Part shown: piece after piece, positions 18,065 through 25,353 of the stretch | Position numbering within the stretch: the stretch's first letter is position 1 | Layout of the letters: the number at the start of each line of letters is the position of its first letter | Assembly: GCA_002070375.1 (NCBI GenBank) | Contig: MWDD01000018.1 | Span: 1-50,576, forward strand | Reading direction: 5' to 3' | From: a bacterium ADurb.Bin157 | GTDB lineage: Bacteria > Muiribacteriota > Ozemobacteria > Ozemobacterales > Ozemobacteraceae | DNA length: 50,576 nt | Translations under genes and position numbers: made by a program | Notes under the pieces: model-generated | Told to the model about the DNA's origin: nothing | Seen by the model: the letters and a program-made list of their open reading frames with translations, nothing else | Databases searched by the model: none

Positions 18065-18753
18065 TGTGTTGCCCCCCCAGCAATAGTTGGCAAAATAGGC
18101 CAAAGATAGAACGCAAAAAGAATTAAACCAACAAGAGCTGCATACATGGCCATTTTTAACCAAAAGTATTTCCGGTTACAAATCACAGCTAACGTATGAA
18201 CGTGCATAGCAACACCATAAGACGTGGCTTGATCTTTGTTATTGCCAACCATTTTTGCGTATTCATCTGCAGAATTGACAGCTACAATTTCCCCCCAGAA
18301 AATAAGGCCAGGCTTATCATTTTGTTTAAGTCTGGGAAGAACAACCCATATGCATGCTATCGCAGAAATAAGAAAAAGAAGTAAAGATGCTTTGCCTGAA
18401 ATGTGAACCCAATTCAACGGAAGATTACAGTTGATCGGAATAGCGAAAGGAGATGCTTTGCTAGTTATTACATAGCCAGAAATTGCTGAAACAATTGCGA
18501 AAAGAAAAGCGGCTTTTTGATCAGCCAATTCTATGTATTGTCTTAAGTATGCATGCGTAAATTCGCAAAAGTTGCGTGCGTTTTCAGAAAATGTAATTGT
18601 CTCTGTTTCTTGCTTCGAATCAGTTGATTTAATCTTGTTTTCTGTAGTTTTAGCTGGTGCTTGAGCGGGATTTTCCTCAACAATAGTTTGTCCATGGGTC
18701 TCGGGACCGGATTTTGATAACTGAGTGTCATTGGGTAAAATTTTGTCTGGCAT
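18061..18753 (-). CDS. pycTM: Pycsar membrane effector (PycTM)
   Basis: 230 residues. After a polar, low-complexity N-terminus of about 55 residues comes the PycTM (DUF5706-type) pattern: HAYLRQYIELADQKAAFLFA leading into helix 1 (about 80-98), helix 2 (about 122-142), a cytosolic stretch with LIFWGEIVAV, Asp/Glu-Tyr and HTLAVICNRKYFW, then a C-terminal hydrophobic pair (about 200-225). Known PycTM proteins bind a cyclic pyrimidine nucleotide and permeabilise the inner membrane. I start at the ATG at 18753 (MPDKIL); a TTG at 18774 is possible. It is the first gene of the defence operon and translationally coupled to the cyclase. Confidence 0.85.
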   Translation of the reverse strand: MPDKILPNDTQLSKSGPETHGQTIVEENPAQAPAKTTENKIKSTDSKQETETITFSENARNFCEFTHAYLRQYIELADQKAAFLFAIVSAISGYVITSKASPFAIPINCNLPLNWVHISGKASLLLFLISAIACIWVVLPRLKQNDKPGLIFWGEIVAVNSADEYAKMVGNNKDQATSYGVAMHVHTLAVICNRKYFWLKMAMYAALVGLILFAFYLWPILPTIAGGATQ

Positions 18754-18972
18754 GATTAAACCAAAGCCAAACAAGATTCCGAAGGAATGTATAAAAGATA
18801 AGGCTGACCAGAAAGGGTTGCTGGCAGGTCAAATTTTAAAGATTTTGACATTTTTCAATGCCTCCTGTAAAATAAAAGTTGACAGGTGTCGATGTTTAGG
18901 TTAACATTCTTTTTTTTATACGTCAACCCCCAATGGAGGTTACTGTATTCATGCGCCTTACAAGGATTATAC
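18754..18972. other. Divergent intergenic region between the Pycsar operon and TAC module
   Basis: About 220 bp separate the two divergent operons. The rightward promoter at 18879-18907 is clear. No comparably good leftward promoter for the Pycsar genes was found. Confidence 0.5.
18879..18907 (+). promoter_or_regulatory. Promoter of the toxin-antitoxin-chaperone operon
   Basis: TTGACA (18879-18884), 17-bp spacer and TAACAT (18902-18907), with start point about 60 bp before the toxin ATG. Confidence 0.65.
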
Positions 18973-19359
18973 ATGCCGATAAAGAGTATTCAACGAGGGG
19001 CATCTTTTGAAATTTGTTGTTGGAAGGAAGTTGAAGGAGAGTGCCCGCTTGAAGATTTTTTTAAAGAGTTAAAAGACACTGGAAACCCGGATTTAGACCA
19101 GATGTTGCGTTTGATCAAGAGATCAGCAGACCTGGGGCCGCCGCGTAATATCGAGATGTCTAGAGCCCTGGAGGGAAAGAATGCCGAAGGATTGTGGGAA
19201 TTCAAGGCCGGAGCCCTCAGAGTTTTGTGGTTTTATGAACGAAACAAGATAATTATCTGCACCCACAGTTTTTTGAAAAAGGGGCGCAAAACGCCCGCGC
19301 CAGAAATAGAAACGGCCCAAAAAACGAGGAGTAAATACTATGCCGAACAGAAACGTTAA
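18973..19359 (+). CDS. higB: HigB/RelE-like toxin (Gp49 family)
   Basis: 128 residues from the ATG at 18973 (MPIKSI), with AAGGA 7 nt upstream. The open frame to 18886 covers the promoter and is not coding. The Gp49/HigB fold is seen in L-x-x-x-LG-P-P-R-x-x-x-x-R-A-L, then LWEFKAG-x-x-R-V-L-W-F-Y and I-I-C-T-H-S-F-x-KK-x-x-K-T-P, the usual end of HigB proteins. These ribosome-dependent mRNA interferases inhibit translation when free. The toxin-first order and 20-bp overlap with the antitoxin are typical of higBA. Confidence 0.87.
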   Translation: MPIKSIQRGASFEICCWKEVEGECPLEDFFKELKDTGNPDLDQMLRLIKRSADLGPPRNIEMSRALEGKNAEGLWEFKAGALRVLWFYERNKIIICTHSFLKKGRKTPAPEIETAQKTRSKYYAEQKR

Positions 19360-19765
19360 GGAAATCGAGAACAGCAGCTTCTTTGCAACATTGTTTGCTG
19401 AAGCCGCAACTCGCGACGAATTTCATGTCGCAGGAGTAAAAATCGAGATTGCAGAACAAATTGCCCGGATGATGGAAAAGCGAAACGTAACTCGGTCTGA
19501 TCTTGCACGGAAGCTTGGAAAGAATCGAGCTTACATTTCCAAGATTCTTAAGGGAACAACTAACTTCACAGTAGAAACTCTTGTGCTGATTGGTAGAAAA
19601 CTTGAGGCTGAATGGGACTTCCAGCTGACAGATGTTGAACGACCAGAAAGACGTGTCTATGTAATGGAATATGGAAGTATCAAACCGCCGAGCGGCCCAT
19701 TAAAGGCAGCAAATGAATATTATGATGAGATAGGCTGGGGCCAAGCCTTCGAAATGGGAAAATAA
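19340..19765 (+). CDS. higA: HigA-like antitoxin (XRE family) with probable chaperone-addiction tail
   Basis: 141 residues. XRE HTH at about 42-95: MMEKRNVTRSDLARKLGKNRAYISKILKG, followed by NFTVETLVLIGRKL. It neutralises HigB and represses the operon. The C-terminal stretch of about 40 residues after the HTH is longer than in ordinary HigA and carries aromatic residues (YYDEIGWGQAF). In TAC systems such a tail is the chaperone-addiction segment that makes the antitoxin dependent on its SecB-like chaperone. That role is inferred from the next gene. GAGGAG lies 8 nt before the ATG. Confidence 0.87.
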   Translation: MPNRNVKEIENSSFFATLFAEAATRDEFHVAGVKIEIAEQIARMMEKRNVTRSDLARKLGKNRAYISKILKGTTNFTVETLVLIGRKLEAEWDFQLTDVERPERRVYVMEYGSIKPPSGPLKAANEYYDEIGWGQAFEMGK

Positions 19766-19768
19766 CCT

Positions 19769-20239
19769 ATGACTTTATCACCATTGCAACTCCATCGTTA
19801 TTTTGCGGAAGAGGTCTACTGCAAAGCCAATTCTGATTTCGATAGAGATAAAGACGTTAAAATAAAAGACTTCCAGGTGTTTTTTGAAACCGGTGAAGAT
19901 AAAAACCCGCTTTTTCGCAGAATCAGACTTACTGTTGAACAGAATATAAGTAAAGATGGCAACGAACCATTTGCTTTCAAAGTCGTTATGGTTGGCTTCT
20001 TTGAAGTTCTAAAAGAGTTTTTCGAAAGCCAGGGGCCAGAAAAAACAGAACAACTTGTAAATGTAAACGGGCCAGCTCTGTTGTATTCGGCTGCTCGGGA
20101 GCTATTGGCAATAGTTTCCGGTCGTGGACCATATAATGATGAAAACCTGAATGTTTTGCTGCCTTCTATTACGTTTTTGAATTTTAAAGCAATGAAGCCA
20201 GTTAAAGAAGCAAAGCAGGTAAAAGCCAAGAAAAAATAG
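19769..20239 (+). CDS. SecB-like chaperone of the TAC module
   Basis: 156 residues, about the length of E. coli SecB. SecB-family features: SPLQLHRYFAEEVYCKAN at the start, alternating beta-strands (IRLTVEQNI, FAFKVVMVGFFEVL), then VNGPALLYSAARELLAIVSGRG leading to LLPSITFLNF, as in the SecB helix alpha-1 and final strand. The tail is Lys-rich. It starts 3 bp after the antitoxin stop. In toxin-antitoxin-chaperone systems (for example Rv1955-Rv1957 of M. tuberculosis) it protects the antitoxin from proteolysis. A general export role is less likely given the context. Confidence 0.85.
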   Translation: MTLSPLQLHRYFAEEVYCKANSDFDRDKDVKIKDFQVFFETGEDKNPLFRRIRLTVEQNISKDGNEPFAFKVVMVGFFEVLKEFFESQGPEKTEQLVNVNGPALLYSAARELLAIVSGRGPYNDENLNVLLPSITFLNFKAMKPVKEAKQVKAKKK

Positions 20240-20322
20240 CTGATTGCAAACAAACTTGCTAAATAAGCGCCGATCGCAGCATATGTGGTTGGCGCAATTA
20301 TCTTATATAAATTTTTGCTAAC

Positions 20323-20366
20323 TTGACAAAAATGGATGACGATAGTATAAGTGAAAGTAGTTTCAC
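20323..20366 (+). promoter_or_regulatory. Promoter and operator of the island TetR gene
   Basis: TTGACA (20323-20328), 17 bp and TATAAG (20346-20351) give a strong promoter. The palindrome GTGAAA-gtag-TTTCAC (20351-20366) abuts the -10 box. The same palindrome recurs at 21005-21022 before the efflux genes, so both are probably sites for this TetR. Confidence 0.75.
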
Positions 20367-20387
20367 CGAAAAAATAGGGAGCAAAAA

Positions 20388-20987
20388 ATGGCAGCAGGTA
20401 GATTAGACCCTGAAATCAGGCGCGATCAGATAATTCAGGCTGCCATGGATCTTGTTGCTACCTAGGGAATCAAAAGCCTGACCGTTACGAAAGTAGCAGA
20501 AATGGTTGGTATTGTGCCATCTGCTCTGTATAAGCACTTCAAAAACAAGAGCAAAATCATTGATGGGCTTCTTGATTTGATTGAAGTGAGAATGCAGGCT
20601 ACTTTGGATGAAGCAAAACAGAAAAGCGGCACTGAGCTGGAGTTCTTCAGAAGGTTGTATTTTGCGGAAGTAGCCGTTATCTTTCAGTTTTCAGCAGCCC
20701 CCGTCATTTTCTTTTCCAGTGACGTTCTGGGAGGGAAAACAGCGCGTCGTAGCCGCCTGAAACAAATCGCCCAGCGCTTTTTCGCAGAACTGGTAAAAAT
20801 GATTGAAAAGGGCCAGATTTCTGGAGCTTTTCGAAAAGACATTGCAGCAAAGAATCTGGCTTTGTTTTTCATCGGAATTACGGTTCAGATCACAATGCCC
20901 ACCCAATTTATTGATGGAGAAGTGAATTTGCGCGATCACAGCGAATTAGCGTGGAATAGTTTTGTTGAAGCGGTTCATCCGAAGTGA
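20388..20987 (+). pseudogene. TetR-family efflux repressor (CecR-like role), interrupted by an in-frame amber codon
   Basis: The frame starting at ATG 20388 reads a normal TetR N-terminus (MAAGRLDPEIRRDQIIQAAMDLVAT), hits TAG at 20463-20465, then continues in the same frame with GIKSLTVTKVAEMVGIVPSALYKHFKNKSK and a full ligand domain to 20987. Without the stop it would be 199 residues. The TAG sits in the turn between helix 1 and helix 2, where a Gln, Glu or Lys codon one base away would be ordinary. An ATG at 20502 could restart, but only after helix 1 and part of the HTH are lost. Either the repressor is dead, leaving efflux constitutive, or the base is a sequencing error or is suppressed. 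Confidence 0.82.
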
Positions 20988-21004
20988 TTTTTTTTGTCCT
21001 CTTG

Positions 21005-21022
21005 AGTGAAAGAGTTTTCACT
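21005..21022 (+). promoter_or_regulatory. TetR operator upstream of the efflux operon
   Basis: AGTGAAA-gagt-TTTCACT is a perfect inverted repeat with 7-bp arms and a 4-bp centre. Its arms contain the same GTGAAA/TTTCAC as the site in front of the tetR gene. I could not find a convincing -35/-10 pair around it. Confidence 0.65.
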
Positions 21023-21150
21023 AAGAAAAATGAATGCATAAAAAATTATTTGATTTAGAGTTGCAAGCTCGATTAAAAAAGAACTTGAAAGGCAAAAGAA
21101 TTTGTTGTTAAAGAGAAAATAGATTCTCTGTAATAAAAGGAGGCGCATGT

Positions 21151-22302
21151 ATGAAGAAATTATTAGTTTGGACGCTGGCTTTTTTTTGTTCCCTGACCTT
21201 GACTTATGCTGCACAAACCTTGACGACAAAACCAAGTCAGATAAATGTTGCAGCGATTAAAGCATCTGGAAATTTTGAAGTTGATGAAATAGGACTCAGC
21301 TTTAAAATGGGCGGTCGTTTGTTGGATCGAGCCTGCAATGAAGGCGATGTGATAAATGCCGGGCAGCAAATTGGTCGTCTGGAAGATGCAGAAGTTCAGG
21401 AAGAAGTAGGACTTAGAGAAGCAGAGCTGGAAATTGCCAGTGCTGCATTATCAGAACTTGAAGCCGGGTATAGAGTTGAAGATATTGCTCAAGCGGAAGC
21501 AGTTGTTCAACGGTTAAAAGCCCAACTTTCTGAGTTACAGGCTGGAACCAGAACAGAGGAAATTGCTGCAGCCAAGGCGCAAGTAAAGACAGCGCGGGCA
21601 GATGCGGCAAAAGCTGCTAATGATTTCGCACGGCAATCGAAGTTACACGAAAAAGAAGCTATTTCTGACCGGGAATTTGAAATTGTTGTTGCCAATCGTG
21701 ATATGACTGCTTCCAGATTGGCAGAAGCGGAAGCTCATTTAAAACTGGCCAAAGAAGGACCGAGGCAAGAACAGATTACCGCCGCATCTTTTGCGTTAGC
21801 AGAGGCTGAGACCCGGCTGAATTTATTAAAGAACGGACCACGTAAAGAAACCATCGCTCAGGCACGAGGTCGTTTACATCAAGCCGAAAGAGCACTTGCT
21901 CTAGCGAAAGTGCATCTTGAAAACACTCTGCTGAAATCACCAATCAATGGACGTGTGCTTACACACAATGCCCACCCAGGTGAATATGTCGCATTGGGAA
22001 CGCCTGTTATCACTGTTGCTAATCTTGAAAAGATCTGGCTGCGGGCATTTATCAATGAAACAGAAATTGGATTAGTCAAAATTGGGCAAGAGGTCAATGT
22101 TTTGACAGACTCTTTCCCGGGAAAGGAATTCAAAGGAAAAATTTCGTTCATTTCTTCAGAGCCTGAATTTACGCCTAAGACTATTCAGACCACAAAAGAG
22201 CGCGTCAAACTGATGTACCGAATCAAAGTTGATATGGTGAATCCGGATCAGGAATTGAAACCAGGAATGCCGGGTGATGCAGTCATTTACCTAGTTAATT
22301 AA
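21151..22302 (+). CDS. ybhG: HlyD-family periplasmic adaptor (YbhG-like)
   Basis: 383 residues. Sec signal peptide about 1-20 (cleavage near TYA), N-terminal half of the lipoyl domain (G-R-L-x-x-x-x-x-x-EGD-x-x-x-x-G-Q-x-I-x-x-L), a long coiled-coil hairpin (about 85-250), then the second lipoyl half (L-L-K-S-P-I-x-G-R-V) and beta-barrel. The hairpin is built from imperfect repeats each opening with AG/NG-x-R-x-E-x-I-x-x-A (four copies: G-Y-R-V-E-D, G-T-R-T-E-E, G-P-R-Q-E-Q, G-P-R-K-E-T). It joins the ABC exporter below to the TolC channel. GGAGG lies 7 nt upstream. First gene of the efflux operon. Confidence 0.88.
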   Translation: MKKLLVWTLAFFCSLTLTYAAQTLTTKPSQINVAAIKASGNFEVDEIGLSFKMGGRLLDRACNEGDVINAGQQIGRLEDAEVQEEVGLREAELEIASAALSELEAGYRVEDIAQAEAVVQRLKAQLSELQAGTRTEEIAAAKAQVKTARADAAKAANDFARQSKLHEKEAISDREFEIVVANRDMTASRLAEAEAHLKLAKEGPRQEQITAASFALAEAETRLNLLKNGPRKETIAQARGRLHQAERALALAKVHLENTLLKSPINGRVLTHNAHPGEYVALGTPVITVANLEKIWLRAFINETEIGLVKIGQEVNVLTDSFPGKEFKGKISFISSEPEFTPKTIQTTKERVKLMYRIKVDMVNPDQELKPGMPGDAVIYLVN

Positions 22303-22320
22303 CCTTGACAGGAGGCGCAT

Positions 22321-23265
22321 ATGCCAATCATCAGAGTTGAAAACCTTGTAAAAGAATTTGGATCAATAAAAGCATTGGCCGGAGTCACCCTGCAAGTTAA
22401 AGAAGGGGAAGTTTTTGGAATTGTTGGCCCGGATGGGGCTGGAAAAACTACCTGCATGCGGATTTTATCGTCAATACTGAATCCAACAAGTGGTGATGCC
22501 TGGGTTAACGGATTTAATGTTCTGAAGGATTCAGAAAAGGTTAAAGAATGCATTGGTTACTTAAGCCAACGCTTCGGGCTGTATCCTGATTTGACTGTTC
22601 AGGAAAATCTGGATTTTTATGCTGATCTGTTCGGGGTGCCTGTTGCAGATAGACCAGTTATTTACAAAAGATTGCTTTCATTCAGTAACATGGAACCATT
22701 TCGGAAGCGTCTAGCAGGAAATTTGTCGGGCGGAATGAAGCAAAAACTTGCTTTAGCATGTGCATTGGTTCATTCGCCAACAGTGCTTTTTCTGGATGAA
22801 CCGACTAATGGCGTTGATCCGGTTTCACGTCGTGATTTCTGGCGAATTATTTCCAAACTTCGGCAGGAAAAAATAACAGTTTTTGTTACAACAGCTTACC
22901 TTGACGAAGCTGAACGCTGTAACAGAATCGGATTTTTGCATAACGGGCAACTTATTGCTACCGGAACCCCCGAAGAAATCAAACAAATGTTACCCGGAAC
23001 TCTGCTGGAACTTCAGACATTTAATGCCAGAGGCGCAGCGCAGTGCTTAAAAAGCCAATACGCAAATGAAAATATAACCATTTTTGGTGATCGAATCCAT
23101 TTTCTTTGCTCTTCAAAAGATATTACATCAGATCTGGTTGTTAACGCTCTTCGCAATCATGGCTTTGTCGTTGCCAATGCCCGCACAATCACGCCTTCAT
23201 TGGAAGATGTTTTTATAGCAACAGTTGAACGCCTGGATAAAAAAGGAGGTTCAAGCAATGGTTGA
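22321..23265 (+). CDS. ABC exporter ATPase, first half (YbhF N-half-like)
   Basis: 314 residues. Walker A GPDGAGKTT (about 36-44), signature LSGGMKQKLALA (about 137), Walker B VLFLDEPTNGVDP, and the switch residue is Thr-Ala (VTTAYLDEAE) where His is usual. The usual catalytic switch His is thus replaced by Ala, suggesting a degenerate or non-hydrolysing site. E. coli YbhF carries two ATPase domains in one chain; here they are separate genes. It starts 18 bp after the adaptor stop with AGGAGG in the gap, and overlaps the second ATPase gene by 8 bp. Confidence 0.88.
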   Translation: MPIIRVENLVKEFGSIKALAGVTLQVKEGEVFGIVGPDGAGKTTCMRILSSILNPTSGDAWVNGFNVLKDSEKVKECIGYLSQRFGLYPDLTVQENLDFYADLFGVPVADRPVIYKRLLSFSNMEPFRKRLAGNLSGGMKQKLALACALVHSPTVLFLDEPTNGVDPVSRRDFWRIISKLRQEKITVFVTTAYLDEAERCNRIGFLHNGQLIATGTPEEIKQMLPGTLLELQTFNARGAAQCLKSQYANENITIFGDRIHFLCSSKDITSDLVVNALRNHGFVVANARTITPSLEDVFIATVERLDKKGGSSNG

Positions 23266-24220
23266 TGAAATCGCCGTAAAGGCAGTGGAATTAGAGAAAC
23301 GATTTGGTTCATTTGTAGCCGTAAATCGCGTTTCATTTGAAGTGAAACGCGGTGAAATTTTTGGCTTTCTCGGGCCAAATGGGGCAGGAAAATCAACAAC
23401 AATTCGAATGTTATGCGGAATTTTGCTACCAGACGGAGGAGAAGCAACGGTAGGCGGTTTTGATCTTGCAACAATGGCAGAATCGATTAAAGGGAACATC
23501 GGGTATATGAGTCAGAAGTTTTCCCTTTATGAAGATCTTACAGTTGAAGAAAATATCGACTTTTACAGCGGAATATACAGAATTTCACCGGCAAAAAAAG
23601 CTCAACGAAAGGACTGGGTTCTTGAAATGGCGGGTCTGGCTGATAAGCGACATTTACGAACATCAGTTCTGTCCGGGGGATGGAAACAGAGGCTTTCGCT
23701 TGGTTGCGCCATTCTACACGAACCACCAATTATCTTTCTGGATGAACCAACTTCAGGGGTTGATCCGATCAGTCGCCGGCGGTTCTGGGATCTTATTTAC
23801 AGCCTGGCTAAAGAAGGAACAACTATTTTTGTAACGACCCATTACATGGAGGAAGCTGAATTCTGTGATCGCATCGCATTGATCTACCATGGTGAGATGA
23901 TAGCACTTGACTCGCCGCAGCAATTGAAGGAAAAGCGTTCAGGTGGCCTTTTATATGAGCTGGAATGTAAGCAACCATTGAAAGTTCTTGAGCTTATTCA
24001 CGACATGGCCGGGGTTTTAGAAGCAAATGAATTCGGCAATTTATTGCATGTCAGCGTTACAAGCGATCGAACCATAAAAGAAATGAAAGGTCTTCTTGCG
24101 ATTGCCGGTTTTCCAGAGATTAAGCTACAACCAATAACGCCAAGTCTTGAAGATGTTTTTATTTCCTGTATTGAGGAGTATGACAACACACATAAACAAA
24201 TTTCGGATGTGAAACTATGA
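23258..24220 (+). CDS. ABC exporter ATPase, second half (YbhF C-half-like)
   Basis: 320 residues from the ATG at 23258 (MVDEIA), with AAAGGAGG 9 nt upstream. The frame starting at 23225 is not needed. Walker A GPNGAGKST, signature LSGGWKQRLSLG, Walker B IIFLDEPTSGVDP and a standard H-loop (VTTHYMEEAE). This half keeps the switch His that its partner lacks, so the two ATPases probably form an asymmetric dimer. It overlaps the first permease gene by 4 bp. Confidence 0.88.
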   Translation: MVDEIAVKAVELEKRFGSFVAVNRVSFEVKRGEIFGFLGPNGAGKSTTIRMLCGILLPDGGEATVGGFDLATMAESIKGNIGYMSQKFSLYEDLTVEENIDFYSGIYRISPAKKAQRKDWVLEMAGLADKRHLRTSVLSGGWKQRLSLGCAILHEPPIIFLDEPTSGVDPISRRRFWDLIYSLAKEGTTIFVTTHYMEEAEFCDRIALIYHGEMIALDSPQQLKEKRSGGLLYELECKQPLKVLELIHDMAGVLEANEFGNLLHVSVTSDRTIKEMKGLLAIAGFPEIKLQPITPSLEDVFISCIEEYDNTHKQISDVKL

Positions 24221-25350
24221 ATTTAACAAGGCTAAAAGCAGTTGCACGCAAGGAATTCATTCATATTCTAAGAGATTTGCGAAGCCTTGGCCTGGCATTC
24301 GGTCTGCCAATAGTTCTAATATCTATTTTCGGCTTTGCTCTTTCATTAGATGTGGATCAAGTCCCGATCATGATTTGGGATCAAAGCAGGACGCCAGCAT
24401 CCCGCGATTTAATCAGCCGTTTCGACGGTTCGAAATATTTTTCTGTTTCAGGTTTTGTTGAAGGGTATTCAATTATAGAAAATGGCCTGGAAACAGGGGA
24501 TATTATGGCGGCACTCGTTATTCCTGCTGATTTTGGTATGAAAGAGCAAGCCGGTAAAACCTGTTCAGCTCAATTTCTGATTGATGGCACTAATGCCAAT
24601 ACAGCAGCAATTGTAAAAGGTTACGCCGTTGCAATAGCTCAAGCATTTAATCAGGAACTCAGAATTCAACGACTTGAAAAAAAAGGGCCGGTAAAGCAAA
24701 CGCCCGCTGCGGAATTACGCGGACGTGTCTGGTATAACGACGACATGGAATCCAGAAACAATATTATTCCTGGAGTTATCGCTCTTGTGTTGATGTTTCT
24801 GGCTGTCATTTTAACGCCAATGTCAGTTGCGAAAGAGTGGGAAACCGGAACAATGGAAATGTTGATTTCAACACCGGTTAAAAGCAGCGAACTGGTCATT
24901 GGAAAACTGATTCCGTATATATTGATCGGGTTTATGGATATTGTTCTGGCCATTCTAATGGGTGAGTTTGTTTTCAATGTACCGCTTCGCGGTAGCGTTT
25001 TGATGCTGTTTGTCTGCGCGGTTCTTTATCTCATAACCGGTCTGGCTCTTGGCTTGTGTTCAGGGATTTTAACGAAAAACCAGATGGCTGCCAGCCTGAT
25101 AACCATGATGGTATCACTTTTGCCAACCATAATGCTTTCAGGTTTCCTTTCACCAATTGCCCAAATGCCTGCTTTTATTCAGGGTGTGACATGGATTTTT
25201 CCTGCTCGTTATTTCATCACTATTCTGAAAGGAATTTATCTGAAAGGCATCGGATTTAACGGTATTTCTTTCGAAATTTCAGCTCTGGTGTTTTTTGCAA
25301 CTGGAATTTTGCTTTTTTCGATTAAAAAATTTCAGAGAAAACTGGAGTAA
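24217..25350 (+). CDS. ybhS: ABC-2 type permease (YbhS-like)
   Basis: 377 residues. One N-terminal membrane helix (about 24-45), a large periplasmic domain (about 50-180), then five C-terminal helices starting at NNIIPGVIALVLMFLAVI; the motif EWETGTMEMLISTPVKSSELVIGK is the coupling-helix region of ABC-2 exporters. It pairs with the next gene to form the inner-membrane pore. ATGA overlap with the ATPase gene. Confidence 0.88.
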   Translation: MNLTRLKAVARKEFIHILRDLRSLGLAFGLPIVLISIFGFALSLDVDQVPIMIWDQSRTPASRDLISRFDGSKYFSVSGFVEGYSIIENGLETGDIMAALVIPADFGMKEQAGKTCSAQFLIDGTNANTAAIVKGYAVAIAQAFNQELRIQRLEKKGPVKQTPAAELRGRVWYNDDMESRNNIIPGVIALVLMFLAVILTPMSVAKEWETGTMEMLISTPVKSSELVIGKLIPYILIGFMDIVLAILMGEFVFNVPLRGSVLMLFVCAVLYLITGLALGLCSGILTKNQMAASLITMMVSLLPTIMLSGFLSPIAQMPAFIQGVTWIFPARYFITILKGIYLKGIGFNGISFEISALVFFATGILLFSIKKFQRKLE

Positions 25351-25353
25351 CAC

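Noticed and set aside
20463..20465. Recoded stop (pyrrolysine-type TAG)
   Set aside because: No recoding signal or reason for a special residue in the HTH region; a point mutation or error is simpler.
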